A stretch of DNA of 64,000 nucleotides from Dasyornis broadbenti (Eukaryota; Chordata; Aves; Passeriformes; Dasyornithidae), in assembly GCA_013397935.1 (NCBI GenBank), contig VZRN01004720.1, positions 233,755 through 297,754 of the forward strand, read 5' to 3'. The notes under the pieces were generated by a model. That model saw only the letters and a program-made list of their open reading frames with translations, was not told where the DNA came from and did no database searches. The translations under genes and the position numbers were made by a program. Positions 60,301-64,000 of the stretch are shown piece after piece. The first letter of the stretch is position 1. Each line of letters starts with the position of its first letter.

Positions 60301-61707
60301 TTTGCATTCTGGCTGTTCCCTAGCTCCCTGTGGGAAGATTCCTTGCCATTTTGTCCATGGCAGCCATCTAGGGACAGAAAATAGGACAAAGCAGAGCAGT
60401 GTCTGGCAAGTCCTGCTTTGTGTGACCCTCTGCTTTACTTTCGGAACAAATCCCCCTACCACTTTCCCCAAAACTCATTAAGTGAGACTGGAGAATTAAC
60501 TTTTTAGCCAGCTGCTGAACTTTTCATATTTATAAACACTTGAGTCTTTTGCTTATCTAAGAGAAAATGTGTATAGTTTGGAGATGTGCACTTCCCTGCC
60601 AGTGTGTAATGAGTGGTTCTACACTTGGTAGGAAAAAAAAAGCCTGGAGTTTCCTGTCAGAGCTGAGTGTCGATGCCAAGGGCAAAGGTTTCTTGCCTTA
60701 CTAATCTACATCTTAACTCATGCACTTAATGTGAAGGTGCCACACTCAAACAGGCAGGGAAGAAGCCCACTGCAAGGAAAAGCTCCTACACTGCTGTGAA
60801 TGTTATGTTTTAAAAGCCTTTTTAATGTAATATTGGAGGTTATGATAGAAGCCAGGAGGGCCAAAGTAAAACCTTCAAAGTAAATGAGTCCTGTTGTTGC
60901 TGCCTCATGAAACAAAGGTTTGCACAAGGATAACGCGAGTGCCAGCGGAATACTTGGGGGTGGGTTGAGAAGGTGCAGGGGAGTTTGTATGATTTCTTTT
61001 AGCCTAATCTTACTTCTGGAACTGTTTAGATGGCATCTAGAATATGGATCCTGTCTGGAAGCACAGATTGGTCTTGATGGATGGGCTGTTCAGTGTGAAT
61101 CGGTGGCCTGTAAATAATCTGTGCCTGAATATTGAAAAAAACGAGGTGATCTTTAAGGTCCCTGCCAACCTTAAACCATTCTGTGATTCTCTGAAAATCA
61201 AATGTCCTCCTCTCCCAAGTCCGTTCTGCGCTGAAGGCACAGTGCTGAGCAGCTGGAAGAGTTGTAGCGTGAAGAAATGCCATCCTAACCCTCGTGCTTT
61301 TGCCCAGGTGCTGCGTGTGCTGTGGCCGGTGAGTGCTCCCAGTGTTCTGGCCTCCAGCTGAGTGGACTGTTGACAGGGGTGAGTGAACAAGGCTGGAACT
61401 GGAGCTTCCAGAGGGTTTTTATTCTTTTGTGTGTCTTCCTTAATATCTAATGTTTACAACAAGCCTATTTCATGGCATCAGCAGTGAAGGGATTGGAGTT
61501 CTGTTGCCTTGAGCGAAAGACGTAGGCTCGTTTTCATTCATACCTTGAGTTTGCAGAAGGAAGTTGGTTTGGAAACTGAGCTGATTTATTCTTGTGTTCT
61601 GTTTCTTCCAGTGCTTTGGGACTCTTCTTTCACCCTTCAGCTTCACTGTGGAACACATGGACGTCCTCCTGCTGTCCAGTCCCTGGCATCAGCTGACTCC
61701 AGTGTGA
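39376..61707 (+). CDS. ST7L: ST7L, ST7-family protein
   Basis: ST7-like membrane-associated protein, a paralogue of the ST7 candidate tumour suppressor; molecular function poorly known. Exons: 39376-39577 (or its better duplicate end at 40199-40254), 41271-41353, 42318-42477, 42985-43039, 43567-43682, 45573-45651, 46459-46613, 46737-46834, 47229-47343, 49072-49144, 49738-49840, 52954-53104, 53243-53335, 55944-56083, 61612-61707. Phases close to 572 residues plus TGA. Seen: hydrophobic segments near residues 40-56 and in exon 2-3 (TSSFISGLIF, then VFEWWHF), the conserved KVWRNPLNLFRGAEY, QKAWRERNPQARIKAAYQAL, ARKLGRIREAVK and FNPHVPKYLLEMK, and a tail ending SSPWHQLTPV, like the WHQLT tail of ST7. 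CAPZA1 next door identifies ST7L. Odd: exon 1 is assembled twice; an alternative 3' exon lies at 61308. Confidence 0.93.
39522..39681 (+). other. ST7L exon 1 end, first assembled copy (error-prone)
   Basis: Matches 40199-40402 almost base for base. Here the exon-intron junction is replaced by GGGGGN (single N at 39582), about 44 bp are missing compared with the second copy, and no GT donor exists. Two substitutions change the protein to PGRL…LGAG; the second copy reads PVRL…LAAG, closer to mammalian ST7L. Probably low-quality contig end. Confidence 0.8.
39728..39896 (+). repeat. CR1 internal fragment running into the gap
   Basis: Sense CR1: CATTCAGGAAGAACATTTTG, GGAGTGCGTCCAGAGAAGGG, GAGCTGGGAAGGGTCTGG, CAGCCTGGAGAAAAAGAGGC and CTGCACAACTCCCTG, directly followed by N. 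Confidence 0.9.
39897..40198. other. Assembly gap (302 N)
   Basis: Run of N within ST7L exon 1/intron 1. Flanks are a CR1 interior on the left and a second copy of exon 1 on the right, so the junction is not a simple sized gap. Confidence 0.98.
40199..40402 (+). other. ST7L exon 1 end, second assembled copy with true donor
   Basis: Begins mid-exon directly after the gap and carries a proper donor (…GCGGCTG|GTGAGGG, exon end 40254). Joining its last base G to exon 2 gives an Ala codon and the family sequence LAATVF. Another ambiguous base follows at 40405. Confidence 0.85.
40408..40566 (+). repeat. CR1 3' end fragment, ST7L intron 1
   Basis: Sense CR1 terminus, subfamily with GTGGTGAAATCCCCCTCCCT, GTTGGTCTCGATAAGGTC, TTTTCCAAGCTCATTG. 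It could be the distal half of the CR1 cut off at 39896. Confidence 0.75.
43823..43950 (-). repeat. CR1 3' fragment, ST7L intron 5
   Basis: Reverse-complement CR1: AGAATCATAGAGTGGTTTGG, GGGAGGGACCTTGAAGCCC, CTACTAGACCAGGTTGTTCC, CTCCAACCTGGCCCTGAAG. Confidence 0.92.
44871..45047 (-). repeat. CR1 3' fragment, ST7L intron 5
   Basis: Reverse-complement CR1: AGAATGGTTTGGGTTGGAAG, GGACCTTAAAGCTCATCC, GGGCAGGGACACCTTCCACT, GCAGCTTCTCTGGCCAAC. Confidence 0.94.
46965..47067 (+). repeat. CR1 3' fragment, ST7L intron 8
   Basis: Sense CR1 with an internal deletion: GCTTTGAGCAACCTGGTCCA, GTAGAAGGTG, then TTGCTTCCAACCCAAACCAT and TCTGTGATT. Confidence 0.9.
50178..50246 (-). repeat. CR1 3' fragment, ST7L intron 11
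   Basis: Reverse-complement CR1 terminus: TCATAGAATAATCACAGAAT, GGTTTGTGTTGGAAGGGACC, TTAAAGATATCTCATTCCAA. Confidence 0.9.
55135..55174 (+). other. Exon-like 40-nt segment, ST7L intron 13
   Basis: Flanked by TCTTTTCAG on the left and GTAAGTAATT on the right, both good splice signals. At 40 nt it would shift the frame between exons 13 and 14 (both junctions phase 1), so it would act as a poison or cryptic exon if used. Family proteins have no insertion here. Confidence 0.25.
57198..57231 (+). repeat. Poly-T tract
   Basis: About 34 bases of T with two interrupting C, in ST7L intron 14. Simple repeat without a preceding retroelement body that I recognise. Confidence 0.85.
58103..58166 (+). 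repeat. CR1 3' end, ST7L intron 14
   Basis: Sense CR1 terminus: GTGTTGCAACTAGATGATTA, then AAGTCCCTTCCAACCCAAAC, CATTTTATGATTC. Confidence 0.88.
59155..59320 (+). repeat. CR1 3' fragment, ST7L intron 14
   Basis: Sense CR1: AAGGCCAGGTTGGATGGGGC, TTGGAGCAACCTGGGATAGT, GTCTCTGCCCATGACAGGG, AAGGTCCCTTCCAACCCAAA, ending CTATTCCATGATTCC. Confidence 0.93.
59849..60020 (-). repeat. CR1 3' fragment, ST7L intron 14
   Basis: Reverse-complement CR1: TCATAGAATCATGGAATGGT, GGGAAGGGACCTTAAGACTC, CAACCTGGCCTTGGGCACTT, CACAGCTTCTCTGGATAATT. Confidence 0.94.
61141..61192 (+). repeat. CR1 3' end, ST7L intron 14
   Basis: Short sense CR1 terminus: AGGTGATCTTTAAGGTCCCT, GCCAACCTTAAACCATTCTG, TGATTCTCTG. It lies 115 bp upstream of a candidate alternative ST7L exon. 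Confidence 0.85.
61308..61378 (+). other. Candidate alternative ST7L exon / C-terminus
   Basis: Acceptor CCTCGTGCTTTTGCCCAG ends at 61307. Joined to exon 14 (phase 0) it reads VLRVLWPVSAPSVLASS and stops at TGA 61359-61361. It has two strong donors: GTGAGT at 61329, which would leave a 21-nt in-frame microexon (VLRVLWP), and GTGAGT at 61379. From memory, a mammalian ST7L isoform ends in a tail starting VLGLW, which would fit; to be verified. Confidence 0.45.
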
Positions 61708-62765
61708 CTGGAGTGTGTTTTCCATGATAGTTTGATTTTATTTTCATGAGCCTCACTTGGTGGTTGGCTGACCCCCAGCTGTGGGGGCCTAAGAAGAAAA
61801 CTGGGCTCTTCGAACTGATATCCTTGACAGGCTTCCATGTTGATGGTGCTTAACATATGAATTTCTTCTTTGGCCTTAATCTGTAATCATCTAAGAAAAT
61901 AGTTTTTGTTGAGCAATAGTTTATTGCTCTCTAAATTACTTGGACAACTGGAAGCTCATACTTCCTCTGTAAAAAAGGAGAGTACACAAACTGAGCAGGT
62001 GTTTGGAGTATTGATACTTCCTTCTCAGCTGCAGATGCACCAGATACTTGGCTTAGATTTAATTTTATAAGCCTTTTTCAAAATATTTGTTAACAGCAAA
62101 GTATGGTTCTGCTTTCTTTATTAAAAGGTTGCTACTTAACACACTGAATTTGTAGACTTTTTAAGCGTCTGTTTAATATAGATTATATGTGCAAAGATTT
62201 GTTCTCTATCTTACGAGCTTGCATTACTCAAGGAGGTGGTAAACTCCTCTATTTCATGTTACTTTAGATTTAACTGTGCATCTTTTATTCTTCAAGACAA
62301 GGATTTTGAAAGACAGGATGGCTTCTGAAACTGCCCAAAATGTTGTGATATCTGCTTTGGAGTCTTTAGTGGGAGACCTGAACTTTGAAGTGTTAGTCCA
62401 AAGTAGTGTTGCTGTTGGTACAAAGACTTGAAGAGAAAGGAGATGTGGAAAACTCTTCAAAGGAATTGCTTCATACACAGACCAGCCCTGAGGGGCTTGC
62501 TTACTGCAGAGGTGAAAAGATGGCTGTGGCAGCCACATGGTTTGAGGTAATTGGTGTGACTTCCATTTCCACTCTCCCATTAGAGCAAAAGTCTTTTTCC
62601 CAGCCAGGTCTGCTGCTCAGCATTGGGGAAGCAGAGTCGTGTTAGCCCAGGCTTCTTAGAAGGGGAAATTATAAAAATAGTACAGGCCTGTGGATGAATG
62701 CTAATTCTGAGCACATGGAAACACATCATCTTACATTTTGCAAATAAAACACGTCACCTCTAAGA
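61708..62765 (+). other. ST7L 3' UTR
   Basis: AT-rich sequence after the ST7L stop. AATAAA at 62743-62748 is the best poly(A) signal, giving a UTR of about 1 kb. No repeats seen. Confidence 0.5.
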
Positions 62766-63003
62766 ACCGGGGAGATTTTACACATTCGATCTCCACTATC
62801 TTTGTGAATGTTTGTGACATTGATGGCGTCTTTCAAAGGTGGTGTAAATTATTCCAGTTTTTGAATCCTGCATGGAAGAAGCTTGCTGTAGCCTGTACTC
62901 TCTGAAACAATCCCTAAGTCAATCAATCACAAGTCACTTGAATTGACTTTAAATACCCCTTGATACAGAAGACCAAGAATGATTTTTTTTTTCTTATTTT
63001 CAG

Positions 63004-63062
63004 ATCCTTCTTTACTCTGTAAACCAAGTTTTATAAAGCAGAGAGTCATCTCTGCATCTCAT
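63004..63062 (+). other. Exon-like 59-nt segment downstream of ST7L
   Basis: A strong polypyrimidine tract and TCTTATTTTCAG precede it and GTAAGTGTAG follows it. No long frame runs through it: joined in phase 0 to ST7L exon 14 it would add about ten residues and stop. Could be an alternative or non-coding exon, or chance. Confidence 0.25.
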
Positions 63063-63737
63063 GTAAGTGTAGTTTATTTGTAATTCTGTCTGAGAGGAAA
63101 CACACTTTTTTAGGTAGAAATGCCATTGTTTGCTCTTCACTGTATATTTCTATTGACGGGACATTAGTCCAAGTTAAATATTTGAATTCATCAAGGAATC
63201 CAAAGGGAAGCTCTACAGAAAGGTACTACCAGTGTTTTTAGAGTTACCTAACTACCAGAAGGTAATTTTATGAACTTTCTTTCCAGTTGAATTTGTGTCA
63301 TTGGGGCAGTTTCTCACTTTGGAATCATTGTGGTGATTAATAGGCCTGTTGTGTTCATGTGATTTCACTTCTTGGTCTGCAGGGGCCCATAAGGTAACCA
63401 ACCTAATGCTTTTTAAAGTTGAACCTTTTCCAGCAGTTGTGTGGGGTTATAAATGAAGCTCTGCCTCCCATGTATCATCCCAAGAGCTGCTTTCTCTCAC
63501 TGTCCTCCCCTGACATAACAGTAACAGAAAGGGGATGGGCTTGTTCTGAAAGGAGAGCTGGCAGCGGGCTGTGTAATGAAAATCTTCCTGTCTCTAGAAG
63601 TGCCAGCAATTCTTGAGGAAGGAGCGCTCTTTATTATTTCCCAGCAGGATTGTCTGTGCTTTTTAGAAGTGTTCCTTTGCCACGTAGGAGCAGGGACTTA
63701 CACCTGACCCATACCATAGTAATACTGTATCAGTTAT

Positions 63738-63761
63738 GTTGTGTGTGTGTGTATATGTATA
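63738..63761 (+). repeat. TG/TA microsatellite
   Basis: TTGTGTGTGTGTGTATATGT with a following ATATT. Short simple repeat. Confidence 0.85.
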
Positions 63762-64000
63762 TTTTAAAAATTACAATTAGGACAGATGAATATTGATGTA
63801 ACTTCCTTCAGACAAGAACTGTGGTGACCTTACAGCCATTGGGACGGCAAAAGCTTTTCCACAAGGCTTTATGTGGCATTAACAGACTCCTCAAATTTTC
63901 AGTTCATTCAGAGTAGCCAGTTGAAGTCAAATCTTGCAGATCAGCATTCATTTCTATACCTGAATCTAATATGTGTGTTTGCAAACCAGGATAATGATAG

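Larger units (their letters stand above)
40567..61611 (+). other. ST7L introns
   Basis: Long AT-rich introns; the largest are 49841-52953, 53336-55943 and 56084-61611. They hold seven to eight CR1 fragments in both orientations, several poly-T runs (42961-42975, 52711-52726, 57198-57231) and otherwise unique sequence. No nested gene or RNA identified. Exon-like segments at 55135-55174 and 61308-61378 are listed separately. Confidence 0.6.
62766..64000. other. Downstream flank of ST7L
   Basis: AT-rich non-coding sequence. In mammals WNT2B lies tail-to-tail with ST7L, so its 3' UTR (minus strand) might reach here, but no Wnt coding exon is visible on either strand. Contains one exon-like segment (63004-63062) and a short TG/TA microsatellite (63738-63761). 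Confidence 0.5.

Noticed and set aside
61044..61361. 105-codon ORF at 61044-61361 as an independent small gene
   Set aside because: Most of it is intronic CR1-derived sequence; only its last 17 codons follow a splice acceptor and are better read as an alternative ST7L exon.

Overview
This is vertebrate nuclear DNA from a bird. The genes have many short exons with GT-AG introns, CpG-island promoters and AATAAA poly(A) signals, and the interspersed repeats are overwhelmingly CR1 LINE fragments, the dominant avian repeat. A passerine is plausible, but I cannot fix the species. The gene order PPM1J - RHOC - MOV10 - CAPZA1 - ST7L matches, in inverted orientation, the block I know from human 1p13.2, so these are the PPM1J/RHOC/MOV10/CAPZA1/ST7L members and not their relatives CAPZA2/ST7.

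Layout: 1-9045, PPM1J (+), a PP2C-type phosphatase whose 5' end lies outside the window. 10140-10660, a CpG island with a 20-bp minisatellite, probably the RHOC promoter and non-coding first exon; an assembly gap and about 7 kb of RHOC intron 1 follow. 17718-18986, the complete RHOC coding region (193 aa). 20732-26675 (-), MOV10, an SF1 RNA helicase, tail-to-tail with RHOC. 29052-38799 (-), CAPZA1, actin capping protein alpha, ten exons, 286 aa. 38560-39700, a CpG-island bidirectional promoter shared by CAPZA1 and ST7L. 39376-61707 (+), ST7L, 15 exons, about 572 aa. 61708-64000, the ST7L 3' UTR and flank; WNT2B is expected beyond the edge.

The genes do not form a pathway. They are an old syntenic neighbourhood: phosphatase, Rho GTPase, RNA helicase with reported antiviral and anti-retroelement roles, actin capping subunit and ST7-family membrane protein. 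Exon boundaries were placed by hand from splice sites, phase continuity and remembered family sequence; frame closes through each gene.

Points worth attention: an in-frame TGA in MOV10 where no intron of workable size fits; an interferon-response-like GAAA array upstream of MOV10; a duplicated, YY1-motif-bearing CAPZA1/ST7L promoter; ST7L exon 1 present twice around an N gap, which looks like a false duplication; and two competing 3' ends for ST7L, including a possible 21-nt in-frame microexon. I found no CRISPR array, tRNA, rRNA, intact transposon or clearly new multi-gene system.
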